Assembly: GCA_963674955.2 (NCBI GenBank)
Contig: CAXXKR010000004.1
Span: 248,001 to 312,000 of the forward strand
Direction: 5' to 3'
Origin: G963674955 sp963674955
GTDB lineage: Bacteria; Desulfobacterota; Desulfovibrionia; Desulfovibrionales; Desulfovibrionaceae
Length of the DNA: 64,000 nt
Below are positions 32,297 through 41,970 of this stretch, piece by piece (within the stretch, counting starts at the first letter, position 1; every line of letters starts with the position of its first letter). The position numbers and the translations under genes are program-made. A model generated the notes under the pieces. The model did no database searches, was not told the origin of the DNA, and saw only the letters and a list, made by a program, of their open reading frames with translations.

Positions 32297-35200
32297 TTAC
32301 GCCTTGCGTACGTTGACCATAAAGGCCTTGGTTTCAGGGATACCGGTATTGGGATCGCCTACCGACGGAGCCACCAGGTTGGCGGAATCTCCGCCGTCCT
32401 TGGGGTGGGTCCAGCCATAATGCCACGGGATGCCGACCTGATGGACGGTCTTGCCCTGAATCGTGAAGGGCTTGACCCTGGGAGTGACTATGGCGATGGC
32501 CCACAGTTCTCCGCGCAGGCTCTCGATCATGACCTTTTCACCGTTCTTGACGCCCAGCTTCTCGGCCAGTTGCGGACTTAATTCACAGAATATCTGGGGT
32601 TCGGCTTCAACCAGCCAGTCCTGATACCTGGTCATGAGTCCAGTCTGCCAATGCTCTGTGACGCGGTATGTGGAACAGACGAATGGGAAGCGGGGATCGG
32701 CCACGGCTTTTTCCTCGTGGTCGAACCTCAGAGCCGTGGGGTTGTTCAGCTGTCCGGAGAAGGGATGTCCCTTCACAGGGCATTCCATGGGTTCGTAGTA
32801 TTCGGGGAAGGGACCGTCCACGCGTCCCGGTCCGAATATCTGGCCGTAGCCGTGCTTGCGCATGATGAAGGCGTGCTTGCTGCCGGGAGCCCAGCCGCCG
32901 TCGGGCACGTCGCCCTTCCATTTGGTTTCCGGTCCGGTCCATTCTATGACCGCCTTTTGGGGAGCGTAGGGCTTGCCCTCGAGGTTGACCGAAGCGCGGT
33001 TGTAGAGGATGCGGCGGTTCACCGGCCAGCACCAGGACCAGTTGGGGAAAAGGCCGATGTTGGCCTGTTCCTGCGTCTGGGTGGTGTCTCGGCGGGCGGC
33101 CATGTTGCCCTTGTCCGTGTACGAGTTGCAGTAGAGCCAGTTTCCGGAACAGGTGGAGCCGTCAGCCTGGAGAAAGGCGAAACTGGGCACCTGATCGCCC
33201 TTCTTGTAGTTCTTGTCCTTGATCGTAACGTCTTTGGTAAAGAAGCCGTTGATCAACTTGGCCGTCTTGTGCGCATTGAACTCTCCGTCCTCGGCGATGG
33301 AGTCCCATGTGAGCTTGGTGATGGGCTCGGGATAGGCTCCGCCTTTCTTGACGTAGAGCTTCTGTATCTCATGCATCAGTTCATAGATGATTTCGCCGTC
33401 TGGGCGGGTGCCTTCCAGAGGTTCCGGTCCCTTGTAACGCCACTGCATCCAGCGGCCGGAGTTGGTGATGGAACCTTCCTTCTCAATGGAAACCGCGCAG
33501 GGCAGGAAGAAGACTTCAGTCTTTATCTTCTTGGGGTCGGCCCCCGGACCCTGCCAGAACCAGCCGGTTTCGTTGGGGAAGATGTTCACGTTGACCATCC
33601 AGTCCAACTCGGCGAGGGCTTCACGCGTCTTGTTCGCGTTGGCGCCGGAACAGGCCGGGTTCATGCCCCAGGCGAAGAGGCCCTTGAACTGGCCCTTGTG
33701 CATCTTTTCGAACATGCTCAGCCAGCTGTAGTCCCTGGCGCTGCCGGAATCCAGCTTGGGCAGGTAGTTGAAGGACTCGGCCGGGTCGGAATCGAGCCAC
33801 ATGGCCTTGAGCAGACTGACGGAATACTTGGGATAGTTCTGCCACCAGTTGGCGCTTTTCTCATCCTTGGATACGGGAGTGTACGCCTTGTTGTAAGCCT
33901 CGAGAGTGGTATGGGTCGACTTCGGCGTTTTCAGGTATCCGGGCAGGATGTGATAGAGCAGGCAATGGTCAGTGGACCCCTGGACGTTGGATTCGCCGCG
34001 CAGGGCGTTGACTCCGCCGCCGGCCACGCCGATGTTGCCCAGCAGGAGCTGGATCATGGCCATGGAGCGGATGTTCTGCACGCCGACGGTATGCTGGGTC
34101 CAGCCCATGGCATACATGATGGTCCCTGATTTCGTGGCCACGCCGGTTGCCGCATAGGTCTTGTACAGGGTGACCAGGTCATCCTTGGACATTCCGGATA
34201 TCTTGGAAGCCTGATCCAGATTGTAGCGCTCGTAGTGCTTCTTGAGGAGGTTGATCACGCAACGGGGATTCTTGAGGGATGGGTCCTTCTTGGGATTGCC
34301 GTCCTTGTCCATCTCGAACGCCCAGTTCGACTGGTCGTAACTCCGAGTCTCCTCGTTGTAGCCGGAGAACAGTCCGTCCTTGAAGCCGAACTTGTCGCCG
34401 ACGATAAAGGAGGCGTTGGTGTAGTTGACCACGTACTCCTTGAAGTACAGCTTCTTGTCCAGGATGTATTTGATCATGCCGCCCAGGACGGCGATGTCGG
34501 TTCCCGACCTGAGCTGGGCGTGGAAGTCCGCCTTGGTCGAGGTCCTGGTGTATCTGGGGTCGATGTGAATGACCTTGGCCCCTTTTTCCTGGGCCTTGAG
34601 CACCCATTTGAACGAAATGGGATGGTTTTCGGCAGCGTTGCTGCCCATTATGAGAATGCAGTCACTGTTCTTGATGTCGATCCAGTGATTTGTCATCGCG
34701 CCGCGTCCGAACGACTCTGCCAGAGCCGCAACAGTTGCGCTGTGTCAGATACGTGCCTGGTGCTCTACGTACACCAGGCCGAGGGCGCGAAGCATTGTCT
34801 GGTAGGCCCAGCACTCCTCGTTGTCCAGGGCTGCGGAGCCGCAGGAAGCGATTTCGTCCGTGCGGTTGACCATCTGGCCCTTGGCGTTTTTGATCTTGAA
34901 AGTCTTGTCGCGGGTTTCCTTGACCTTTTCGGCGATGCGCTTCAAGGCCCAGTCCCAGGATTTTTCTTCCCATTTTTCGCTGTAAGGGGCGCGATAGAGT
35001 ACGCTTCTGGGCCGCTTGTCGTTTTCGCAAAGCTGCCAGACAGACGCACCCTTGGCGCACAGGGCGCCCTGGTTGACCGGATGGTCGGGGTCGCCTTCCA
35101 CGTTGACGGCCCTGTTGTCCTTTAGGGAAGTGTTGACGATGAGACCGCAGCCTACTGCGCAGTAGCAGCAGATGGATGTGGTCTGCTTGCTCCATTCGGG

Positions 35201-35320
35201 CTTGAGCATCTTGGCTCTGCCTACGGCAGCTTCCGTGTGCTTGCAGCCCAGTCCTCCGAAGGCGGTGATGACCGCCGCTGATGCGGAGAACTTGAGAAAG
35301 TTCCTTCGATTGAATTGCAT
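32297..35320 (-). CDS. fdhA: Formate dehydrogenase catalytic (alpha) subunit, selenocysteine-containing
   Basis: 1,007 residues when the in-frame TGA at 34745-34747 is read as selenocysteine (residue 192). The context EHQARI-U-HSATVAALAES matches the Sec site of known periplasmic FDHs. It oxidises formate to CO2 (or the reverse) at a Mo- or W-bis-pterin centre. The Tat signal RRNFLKFSASAAVITAF lies at the N-terminus, and a [4Fe-4S] motif (CCYCAVGCGL plus ALCAKG) follows. The start at 35320 has AAAGGAGGG upstream. A purely automatic call would split it into 34745-35353 and 32297-34696. It is flanked by the 80-residue ORF upstream and fdhB downstream. The tungstate transporter in the window makes a W form possible. 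Confidence 0.96.
34705..34747 (-). other. UGA selenocysteine codon and candidate SECIS hairpin
   Basis: TGA (34747-34745) is followed on the mRNA by a sequence that can fold as GGCUCU-GGC-AGAGUC about 20 bases downstream, the place where bacterial SECIS hairpins that bind SelB occur. The codon is strongly supported; the exact fold is inferred. Confidence 0.75.
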
Positions 35321-35349
35321 TTGCCCTCCTTTGAATATGTGGAATCCGG

Positions 35350-35592
35350 TCAACGGCCTCTGATCTCGCGTCCAAGGGACGTGAGCAGGTCGTAACCGGA
35401 AAATCTGGGAACGAACGGGTAGTCAAAGGCATGGTTGATCCCTGCCGCGTCCGAATGGAGCGGAACCAGGGTCATTCCCTTTGCCTTGACAGCCGTTTGT
35501 TCCAGGTCGTGGCCAAGCCCACTGAAAGGCATGGCTCCCGACCCATCCACAGCCGCTTTCAAGGAGCGCGTAGTTCGGTTTTGAATACGCAT
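35350..35592 (-). CDS. Small protein of unknown function upstream of fdhA
   Basis: 80 residues with a strong ribosome-binding site (AAGGAGA, 5 bp before ATG). It begins MRIQNRTTRSLKAAVDGSG and contains GAMPFSGLGHDLEQTA and FDYPFVPRFSGYDLLTSLGREIRGR. There is no signal peptide, membrane helix or cysteine. The stop lies 29 bp before fdhA on the same strand, so it is co-transcribed. I do not recognise it. Position suggests a role in FDH expression or assembly. Confidence 0.65.
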   Translation of the reverse strand: MRIQNRTTRSLKAAVDGSGAMPFSGLGHDLEQTAVKAKGMTLVPLHSDAAGINHAFDYPFVPRFSGYDLLTSLGREIRGR

Positions 35593-35661
35593 AATCTCTC
35601 CTTATGGTTTTGTTAGGAGGAAGTATGGACTTTTCGATACTGGAGGGCAAAAAAGAGCGAG

Positions 35662-36603
35662 TTAGTCGAGATTTGGCACCAGGGAGCAGAGTCGGCGCAA
35701 CAGAATCGAGAAGATATCGCGGTTTCTGTTGTTGTAGCGGAAGGCCAGTTCCTTGATGTAGAGCGGGAAGCGTTGGCTGGTTACGCCGCGAAAGCTTTTG
35801 AGGCGCTGGTGGGCGTATGTCCAGAATTCGTTTTCGGAGGAATCGATGTCGACATCGCTTTCATATCTTCTGACGCAATTGTAGGGCAGGGAATTGTCGC
35901 CGCAGAAAAGAAGGGTGTCGTAGTCCTTGTATCTGGCGGTGTGCACCAAATGACCGGACCTGGCCAGCTTGAGATGAAAGCTGAGGTGAAAATGGAAGAT
36001 GGTTTCCGCCTGTATGTTGGGCAGCAGGTCGACGAAAATCCATCCTTTTTTCTGCATGATTCCGTATACGGGCAGGATGGAGCTGCCTTTGTTCTTGGAG
36101 AGGGTCGTAAGTTTTGTTCCGTTGATGTAAGTGTCGAGTCCTGTGGCCGGGCTTAGAAGCTGCTTGGCGTCCACCTCGTGGGCCAGGATTGCGAAGCGCA
36201 GAACGGTCAGGGCCTTGTATGCGGTATTGTAGGTCAGGCCGAGGCTTTCGGCCATTGCCTGTACGGAATGTTCCAGAAAAAAGGAGCGGATCAGGGCCAG
36301 CCAGTCCTTGCAGGAAAGGCCGCTGTTGTTTATCCAGCGTCCGCTGAAGTCCTGGAATGTGTATTTGCAGTTTGCGCATCTGTAGCGGTTGCCGCTGATG
36401 TCATAGAGCTTGGCGGTTCCGCACCTGGGACAGGATTTCTCGCCGGTGGGCCAGCAAAAGGACAGCAGGCACTCTCGGGCCGCATCCTCGTCGCTGGTCA
36501 GGGCGTCAAGACCGGACGGAAACAGTCCTTTTCCGGCGTGGCTGTGTTCAGGGGGGAACGAAAAGTCGTCTAGCCCCCTATGGCGGACATCCGAGTGGAG
36601 CAT
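35662..36603 (-). CDS. IS1595-type transposase-like protein, apparently domesticated
   Basis: 313 residues with an N-terminal zinc ribbon (CPRCG at 58-62 and CANCKYTF at 76-83) and a C-terminal part that resembles IS1595/ISXO2 transposases (FWTYAHQRLKSFRG; KELAFRYNNRN). The catalytic DDE set looks altered: Asp157 is present (LDTYINGTK), but the place of the second Asp reads HTARYKDY, and the Glu region reads SENEFW with shifted spacing. The gene overlaps moaA by 34 bp at its start and is followed at 69 bp by the fdh genes in the same direction. No terminal inverted repeats fit, because the 5' end lies within moaA. It looks like a fixed member of the Moco/FDH operon. Confidence 0.75.
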   Translation of the reverse strand: MLHSDVRHRGLDDFSFPPEHSHAGKGLFPSGLDALTSDEDAARECLLSFCWPTGEKSCPRCGTAKLYDISGNRYRCANCKYTFQDFSGRWINNSGLSCKDWLALIRSFFLEHSVQAMAESLGLTYNTAYKALTVLRFAILAHEVDAKQLLSPATGLDTYINGTKLTTLSKNKGSSILPVYGIMQKKGWIFVDLLPNIQAETIFHFHLSFHLKLARSGHLVHTARYKDYDTLLFCGDNSLPYNCVRRYESDVDIDSSENEFWTYAHQRLKSFRGVTSQRFPLYIKELAFRYNNRNRDIFSILLRRLCSLVPNLD

Positions 36604-37580
36604 ACGGCTTCACTTCCCATTTTTTGCTCAAGGAGCTTGTACCCTACAGGCTTATTCCTGCTTGCGAGATTGATGACTTTTATGGCCCATTTCATGCCCA
36701 GTTTGGGATGCCTGATTATGGGTCTGAGTCTGTATTCCCGGTCGGAGAAAAGGCAGGTGCGCAGATTGCCGTTGGCCGTGATGCGCAACCTGTTGCAGGT
36801 GGCGCAGAAGTGGCAGGACAGGGGGGATATGACCCCGATGCGGCCCAGGCCGCCCTTTATGTCGTACATTTTCGCAGTGCCGTGATAGTCCGAGGAGTTC
36901 ACAACGGGGATCAGTTCAGCATGTTCGCGGGCCTCACGAATGATTTCGTCTGCGGTCCAGACTTCGTTTTTCTTCCAGTGGGCGTCATGGCCCACGGGCA
37001 TGAACTCGATGAAGCGCATGTCAATGGGGCGCGATTTGGCAAAGGCCACGAATTCGCCTATCTCGTCGTCGTTCGAACCCTTGAGGGCCACGGCGTTGAC
37101 CTTGATCTTGATGCCGCTGTCCAGGCATTCATCTATGGCCCGGCGCACCTTGTCGTAGGCGTCCACTGTAGTGAGTTGTTTGAATTTATCCCTGTTCATG
37201 GTGTCCAGGGATATGTTCAGCCGGGAAATGCCGGCAGCCTTCAACTCGGCAATCCTGCCCTCAAGCAGGGTCGCGTTGGTGGTGACGCGAACATCCAGGT
37301 CCGGGTGCCTGCTCAAAATGGTTCCGACAAAGGGAATGAAGCCCTTTCGGGCGAAAGGCTCGCCGCCGGTCAGCCTGACCTTTGTGACGTTAAGGGCTGC
37401 CGTTTCGTCTATGAGCTTGAGAATTTCCTCATAGCGCAGGATGTTGTCGTGATGGATGAATTGTACGTCGCCGCTCATGCAGTAGCGACAGCGCAGATTG
37501 CACCTGTCCGTGACGCTGATGCGGATGTAGTTGACGGTCCGACCGTGCGTGTCGGTAAATGCAGTACTGGCAGTTGTCAT
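36570..37580 (-). CDS. moaA: GTP 3',8-cyclase (radical SAM, molybdopterin step 1)
   Basis: 336 residues. It converts GTP to 3',8-cyclo-GTP with S-adenosylmethionine. The radical-SAM motif CNLRCRYC and the second cluster motif CHFCATCNRLRITANGNLRTC-like region (Cys-x2-Cys-x13-Cys) are both present. The C-terminus ends in GG (SAIGG), needed for catalysis in MoaA. GGGGA precedes the ATG. It follows fdhE by 1 bp and overlaps the transposase-like gene. The cognate moaC lies further along the cluster. Confidence 0.96.
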   Translation of the reverse strand: MTTASTAFTDTHGRTVNYIRISVTDRCNLRCRYCMSGDVQFIHHDNILRYEEILKLIDETAALNVTKVRLTGGEPFARKGFIPFVGTILSRHPDLDVRVTTNATLLEGRIAELKAAGISRLNISLDTMNRDKFKQLTTVDAYDKVRRAIDECLDSGIKIKVNAVALKGSNDDEIGEFVAFAKSRPIDMRFIEFMPVGHDAHWKKNEVWTADEIIREAREHAELIPVVNSSDYHGTAKMYDIKGGLGRIGVISPLSCHFCATCNRLRITANGNLRTCLFSDREYRLRPIIRHPKLGMKWAIKVINLASRNKPVGYKLLEQKMGSEAVCSTRMSAIGG

Positions 37581-37581
37581 T

Positions 37582-38466
37582 TCAAAATCCCCAAGCCGAA
37601 AGAGTTGCGCGCTTGAATCCCTGGTCGCAAGCCAAAAAGTCCAGAGGCAAAGACGCCAGGTCGTCCAGAACCGGAAACGCCAGGTTGTCCAGGGCCCTGA
37701 AGTCGATGGTCTTTATATAGTATTTGCATGAGTCGCAAACGTCCACCCTAAAGCCGGGCTCTTCCTCGACCTTGAAAAAACGGAGTTTCTTGGGATCGTT
37801 TTCGCCGCAGAAGGGACAGGCCAGGCGATGAACCCTGTATTCCGTCCTGCAAAAGGAGCAGGTCATGAAGCGAAAGCCTTCTTTTTTCTTGAGAGTGGAA
37901 ATAAGCGGCAAGCTTCCGCAAACAGGACATTGTCCGGAGGGGTGCGGGGTGTCTTGGTTCAATTGTTCGCTCAAGGCCTGGCCAAGGGCTTCCACTTCAG
38001 GTGAGATCGCGGATTGAATCAGGAAGTCCAGTATCTTCGGAGAATCCGGAAAATTTTCGCTCCAGGAAGCGAAAAAATCGTCATGTCCTGAAAGATGTTC
38101 GTTGAAGGCCTGATCCAGATTCAACTCGCCGTTTTCAAGTTTTTCCTGAATTTTTCTGGCGGAGTTGCCCATGGTCTTGTCGCTTGAAACAAGTTTGAGG
38201 AGCTTTGTGAAAAGTTCCTTGGCAATGTCCAGCTTCAACGTGAATTCGGAACGGATCAAAAGAGGTTTGCCTTGAGCGAGTTGATCAGCTGTGGACAGCT
38301 TTACGCCGGGAGGCATGGCGGGCTTGGCGTTCTTGCGGGCCTCACCCTGAAGGCTTGTCACATCGGCGATCAACCCGATCAGATCCGGGGAAAGAAACTC
38401 CTTGACCTTCAGTTGGTCCAGCTTCTTTTCGATCCAGCGCTTTTGGTCTTCAATGGTATGGCTCAT
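37582..38466 (-). CDS. fdhE: Formate dehydrogenase accessory protein FdhE
   Basis: 294 residues. Four CxxC pairs near the C-terminus (CPVCG, CSFC, CPFCG, CDSC) form the rubredoxin-like iron sites of FdhE, and the N-terminal half is helical. It binds and matures Tat-exported FDH before transport. AAGGAC precedes the ATG. It heads the run fdhE-moaA-transposase-like-ORF80-fdhA-fdhB, and a plausible promoter lies just upstream (38510-38539). Confidence 0.92.
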   Translation of the reverse strand: MSHTIEDQKRWIEKKLDQLKVKEFLSPDLIGLIADVTSLQGEARKNAKPAMPPGVKLSTADQLAQGKPLLIRSEFTLKLDIAKELFTKLLKLVSSDKTMGNSARKIQEKLENGELNLDQAFNEHLSGHDDFFASWSENFPDSPKILDFLIQSAISPEVEALGQALSEQLNQDTPHPSGQCPVCGSLPLISTLKKKEGFRFMTCSFCRTEYRVHRLACPFCGENDPKKLRFFKVEEEPGFRVDVCDSCKYYIKTIDFRALDNLAFPVLDDLASLPLDFLACDQGFKRATLSAWGF

Positions 38467-38509
38467 AGAGGTGTCCTTTCTGGTTGTCCCGAAGTCATTG
38501 CTAATAGAA

Positions 38510-38539
38510 ATATTAGGTCCAAAACTTACTTAAATACAA
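38510..38539 (-). promoter_or_regulatory. Possible sigma-70 promoter of the fdhE-fdhB operon
   Basis: On the minus strand TTGTAT (38539-38534) and TAATAT (38515-38510) are 18 bp apart, about 44 bp before the fdhE ATG. The 184-bp gap between moeA and fdhE holds nothing else that I can identify. Confidence 0.4.
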
Positions 38540-38650
38540 CTGCAATCGACTTGCGCATGGTTTGACACTGAAAAGGCTCCGGGCAATGGACAGGGGTGGT
38601 GTTTTGGGAGAGGGAAAAAACAGGATACGGAAGCGGGATGAACTATAAGA

Positions 38651-39901
38651 CTATTTATTATCTTGGCATGTTGTAGACGGCAGGATCGGTCTGAACAAAA
38701 AAACTTCAACCTTTGAGCCCTTGGGCAAGAGTTCGAGGTTTTGCGGGCAGACCATCAAACCCTGGGCGTTGAGCATGGCCTTGGTGACGTTCATGTCTTC
38801 CTTCAGCAGCGGGGTGACATAAAGAGTCGAATCCATCATCTCCATGGAGCAGTACAGGAGCCATTCCGGGCCTTGGGACAGGCGGGCGTCCCTGGTCAGG
38901 ATGCCGGTGGCCGTGAAATGGTCGGCATTGGCGAAACCGCGCATCTGGAGCAGCGCAGGAAGTATGAAGATATGGAAGCAGGTCAAAACGGCTGAGGGTG
39001 GGCCGGGCAGCCCGAAGTGCAGAGTCTTGTTCCGAACGCTGAAAATGAAGCTGCTTCCGGGCCGTATGTTGACCTTGTGAAAAAGGATGTTGAAGCCGCC
39101 GTCCTGCGCCGCCTTGAGTGCGTAGTCCCTTTCGCTGTCTCCGGTGCCGCCCGCCGTTATGACGATGTCGAAGTCCTGCGCGTTGGAGAACTCGAGGCTG
39201 ATGGCCTCCTGGTTGTCCGGACAGACGCGGGGTTCGATTCCGGCTATTCCGTTTCTGCGCAGCAATTCCGTCAGCAGGACCATGTTGTCGGCCGGTATGC
39301 TGCCATTGTCGCGGTCAGGCCCCGCCGGGTCCGTCAATTCACTTCCAAGGCAGATGATCTTTACTTTCGGCGGGTCATAAACTTTTACCTTGTCCACTCC
39401 GCCCATGACCATCATTGCCGCCGACACGGGGCTTACCTCCTCGTTTCTGCCGACTATTTCGAACCCTTTTTGCAGTTCCGAGCCAACGGCGCGGATGAAT
39501 CTGCCGGGTTGCACCTTTCCGACGATCAACCTGCCATTGTTCGTCTTGGCCGCTTCGTCGGGGATTATCACGTCGGAGCCTTGAGGCAGCGGGGCGCCGG
39601 TGAGTATTCTGGAAGCCGTACCTGCGGGCAACGGAGAGTCATATGTGGCCTGGGCGTAAATGGTCCCATGAATGTCCAGGAGCCGTTTGCCGTGGGCCAG
39701 ATCTTTTGAGGAGAGAACGAATCCGTCTCTGTTGGAAACCGGCCTGGACGGCACATTGCGCACGGCCTCAACCGTCTCGACCGCCACAAGTCCCGAGGCT
39801 TCCCAGGGGCTGAGGTCGGAGGTCTTGCGCGGGACGGCCTGTTTGAGGATCGTCTTCAGGGCCGTGGCGCGTGATTCTTTTTTTGCTTTTTCCTTGCTCA
39901 T
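38651..39901 (-). CDS. moeA: Molybdopterin molybdotransferase (MoeA), copy 1
   Basis: 416 residues from the ATG at 39901, which overlaps the fdhD stop (TGATG). MoeA inserts molybdate (or tungstate) into adenylated molybdopterin. Family features: RPVSNRDGFVLSS, LPAGTASRILTGAPLPQGSD, and the MPT-binding ITAGGTGDSERD and FGLPGPPSAVLTCF. The usual DGYA motif near the N-terminus is changed to RDGFV. Of the three MoeA-type proteins here it is the one tied to FDH genes. Confidence 0.9.
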   Translation of the reverse strand: MSKEKAKKESRATALKTILKQAVPRKTSDLSPWEASGLVAVETVEAVRNVPSRPVSNRDGFVLSSKDLAHGKRLLDIHGTIYAQATYDSPLPAGTASRILTGAPLPQGSDVIIPDEAAKTNNGRLIVGKVQPGRFIRAVGSELQKGFEIVGRNEEVSPVSAAMMVMGGVDKVKVYDPPKVKIICLGSELTDPAGPDRDNGSIPADNMVLLTELLRRNGIAGIEPRVCPDNQEAISLEFSNAQDFDIVITAGGTGDSERDYALKAAQDGGFNILFHKVNIRPGSSFIFSVRNKTLHFGLPGPPSAVLTCFHIFILPALLQMRGFANADHFTATGILTRDARLSQGPEWLLYCSMEMMDSTLYVTPLLKEDMNVTKAMLNAQGLMVCPQNLELLPKGSKVEVFLFRPILPSTTCQDNK

Positions 39902-40686
39902 CAAAGTCCGGATATGCGTCCGGCGCTGTTGTAGACCCTGAAACCTTCGTCGCCGGTGTCGCCGATCAGGGTGACTCCGGTCTTTTGGGCGAGATCAACG
40001 GCCATGCTGGTGGCCACAGCTGTGGAGATTATCACCGGAACGCCTATCCTGACAATCTTTAAGAGGATTTCCGAAGTTACCCGGCCGGTCGTCACGATTA
40101 TTTTGTCGTTCACCGAGATGTTGTTGAGAAAACAGTGGCCGCAGATCATGTCTATGGCGTTGTGTCTTCCTATGTCTTCATGAAAGACGAGCATTTCCTC
40201 GGGTGAGCAAAGCGATGAATTGTGGCACCCCCTGGTCTTGCCGTAGAGTTTCGAACGGCTGTGCAGTTCCCTTGTCAGTTCAATCACCTGCTTGGGGGTC
40301 ACCTGCAGTTCGGAATTGATTGTCCGTCTGGAAATGGTCTGCATGTTGCGGTTGAAATTGGTGCCCTTGCCGCAGCCGGAGGTTATTGAACGCTGGATGG
40401 TCCTTCCCTGCCAAGGGTCATGGTCTGTCGTCACTTCGACCAGAATGCAGTCCGGTTTATTTGTTATCTGCAAGCCCGTTATGTCTTCCGGCTTGTTCAG
40501 GAATGCGTCGGACTTTAGAAATCCAATGGCCAGGAGCCGAGGTTCCTTGGCCGTGCAGAGCAGTGTGACCACTTCCCTGTTGTTGAGGATGATGGTCAAT
40601 GGAACTTCGCGTATGGCATTGACCTTGAAGTCGTTAAAGGAGTCCTTGGAAAACCTTTTTATTTCAAAAGAGTATGAGCTGGACAT
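39901..40686 (-). CDS. fdhD: Formate dehydrogenase sulfurtransferase FdhD
   Basis: 261 residues from the ATG at 40686 (TTGGAG 6 bp upstream). FdhD passes sulfur from a cysteine desulfurase to the Mo/W centre of FDH, which is needed for activity. Motifs: ITSGCGKG, GCHNSSLCSPEEML (in place of the common GGVHxA region; the cysteine pair is present) and FHEDIGRHNAIDM, then TTGRVTSE and the ending GFRVYNSAGRI. Coupled to moeA by overlap; divergent from mobB. Confidence 0.93.
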   Translation of the reverse strand: MSSSYSFEIKRFSKDSFNDFKVNAIREVPLTIILNNREVVTLLCTAKEPRLLAIGFLKSDAFLNKPEDITGLQITNKPDCILVEVTTDHDPWQGRTIQRSITSGCGKGTNFNRNMQTISRRTINSELQVTPKQVIELTRELHSRSKLYGKTRGCHNSSLCSPEEMLVFHEDIGRHNAIDMICGHCFLNNISVNDKIIVTTGRVTSEILLKIVRIGVPVIISTAVATSMAVDLAQKTGVTLIGDTGDEGFRVYNSAGRISGL

Positions 40687-40810
40687 TGTTCGCTCCAAAA
40701 AAAATGGTCAAAAATTCATCGCTAAAGTATTACGAAGCGGCGGGTGGAAATCAAACGGCCGCATGTTACCAACGATCTTGCACATGAATTTGATGGGGAG
40801 AGCTTGAACG

Positions 40811-41305
40811 ATGTCCGATATTTATTGCGTGGTGGGCAAGAAGAATTCCGGAAAGACCACCTTTATTGAAAAGCTCATTTCTGAATTGAAAAGGCGCGGC
40901 GTAAAGGTCGGCACGGTGAAGCACGACCTGCACGGCTTTGAAATGGACAGGCCCGGAAAGGATACCTGGCGGCACAAGCAGGCCGGAGCCTCGGCAGTCG
41001 TCATATCGTCGCCCGCCAGGATTGCGGCAATAATCGACGTGGAAGCCGAGCCGGGCCTTGAGGCGCTCGCAGAGCGGTTCATGGATTCAGTCGACATGGT
41101 GCTGGCCGAGGGTTTCTTCAGCAGCGGCATGCCCAAGATCGAGGTCTTCAGGAGCGCGGAGCACGATCTGCCGTTGAGCACCAGGGAGAATGTGGCCGAA
41201 AGGAATGTCCTGGCCATTGTCTCCGACGCCCAGCCCGATGTCGGCATACCCGTCTTCGACCTTGAGGACGCGTCCGGCGTGGCCGATCTGATGCTTGGCC
41301 GTTGA
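40811..41305 (+). CDS. mobB: Molybdopterin-guanine dinucleotide adapter MobB
   Basis: 164 residues. P-loop protein that assists MobA: Walker A VVGKKNSGKTTFIEKLI, then VGTVKHDLHGFEMDRPGKDT, which is highly typical (KHD-HxFxxDxxGKDT), and DMVLAEGFF. Divergent from fdhD; its stop abuts the convergent mobA stop. Confidence 0.93.
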   Translation: MSDIYCVVGKKNSGKTTFIEKLISELKRRGVKVGTVKHDLHGFEMDRPGKDTWRHKQAGASAVVISSPARIAAIIDVEAEPGLEALAERFMDSVDMVLAEGFFSSGMPKIEVFRSAEHDLPLSTRENVAERNVLAIVSDAQPDVGIPVFDLEDASGVADLMLGR

Positions 41306-41911
41306 CTACCCGCCGATCAGTTTTCTTGTTTCTTCCAGTTCTTCCGGCGTGTTCACGTTTTTGAACGAGAGGAACTGCGGGTCGGTCAGGCGCAGTTTGG
41401 AAACAGGGACCGCCTTGACCCGGACGTTGGGAAAGAAGTTGATTATCTTGTAATCCTCGCGTCCAAGCTGTTCTTCTATGTGCGGCAGGCAGGCCTTTGA
41501 ATAGACGGCGCACAGGGGCTCGAAATAGCCGTCTTCTTTGAGGGGTATGACCACGTCGGCATCGGTTGACACCTCGCCGAGCAAGGCCCTAACGAGACCT
41601 CTGTTGACAAAGGGCGCGTCGCAGGCGGCAACGAATGCGTACTGTCCGGTAGCCGCGCGCAGCCCCGCGTGTATGCCCGTCAGGGAGCTGCGGGCCTCGA
41701 AACTGTCCAGTGCCACCCCGACGCCCAGACCCTGGAACGATTCCCTTTCCCTGGCGGAAATTATTATTTCATTAAACAGAGGGCGATAGGTTTGGATCAA
41801 TCTGTCGATGATCCTTTGCCCGCCGATTTCAAGAAAGGCCTTGTTGGTGCCGTCCATCCTTGTGGCCAAGCCGCCTGCCAGTATTATTCCGCTGATTTTC
41901 CCTGCGTTCAT
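41306..41911 (-). CDS. mobA: Molybdenum cofactor guanylyltransferase MobA
   Basis: 201 residues. It attaches GMP to the Mo/W-pterin to make the bis-MGD form used by FDH. Nucleotidyltransferase signature GIILAGGLATRMDGTNKAFL at the N-terminus, metal-binding VAACDAPFV and a C-terminal NVNTPEEL. GGGAA precedes the ATG. It is convergent with mobB with no gap. Confidence 0.93.
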   Translation of the reverse strand: MNAGKISGIILAGGLATRMDGTNKAFLEIGGQRIIDRLIQTYRPLFNEIIISARERESFQGLGVGVALDSFEARSSLTGIHAGLRAATGQYAFVAACDAPFVNRGLVRALLGEVSTDADVVIPLKEDGYFEPLCAVYSKACLPHIEEQLGREDYKIINFFPNVRVKAVPVSKLRLTDPQFLSFKNVNTPEELEETRKLIGG

Positions 41912-41970
41912 TTGGATTCCCTGAAATTCAAATCCGGTTTTTTGTCAAATCCTGGTTAATTATGCTCTTG

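Noticed and set aside
32651..34129. Long plus-strand open frame (492 codons) over fdhA
   Set aside because: Shadow of the formate dehydrogenase gene; no recognisable domain.
35626..35754. Short plus-strand frame after AGGAGGAAGTATG
   Set aside because: The ribosome-binding site looks good, but the 42 codons lie opposite the transposase-like gene end and show no likeness to anything.
35662..36603. Intact insertion sequence
   Set aside because: No inverted terminal repeats or target duplication; the 5' end overlaps moaA, and catalytic positions look altered.
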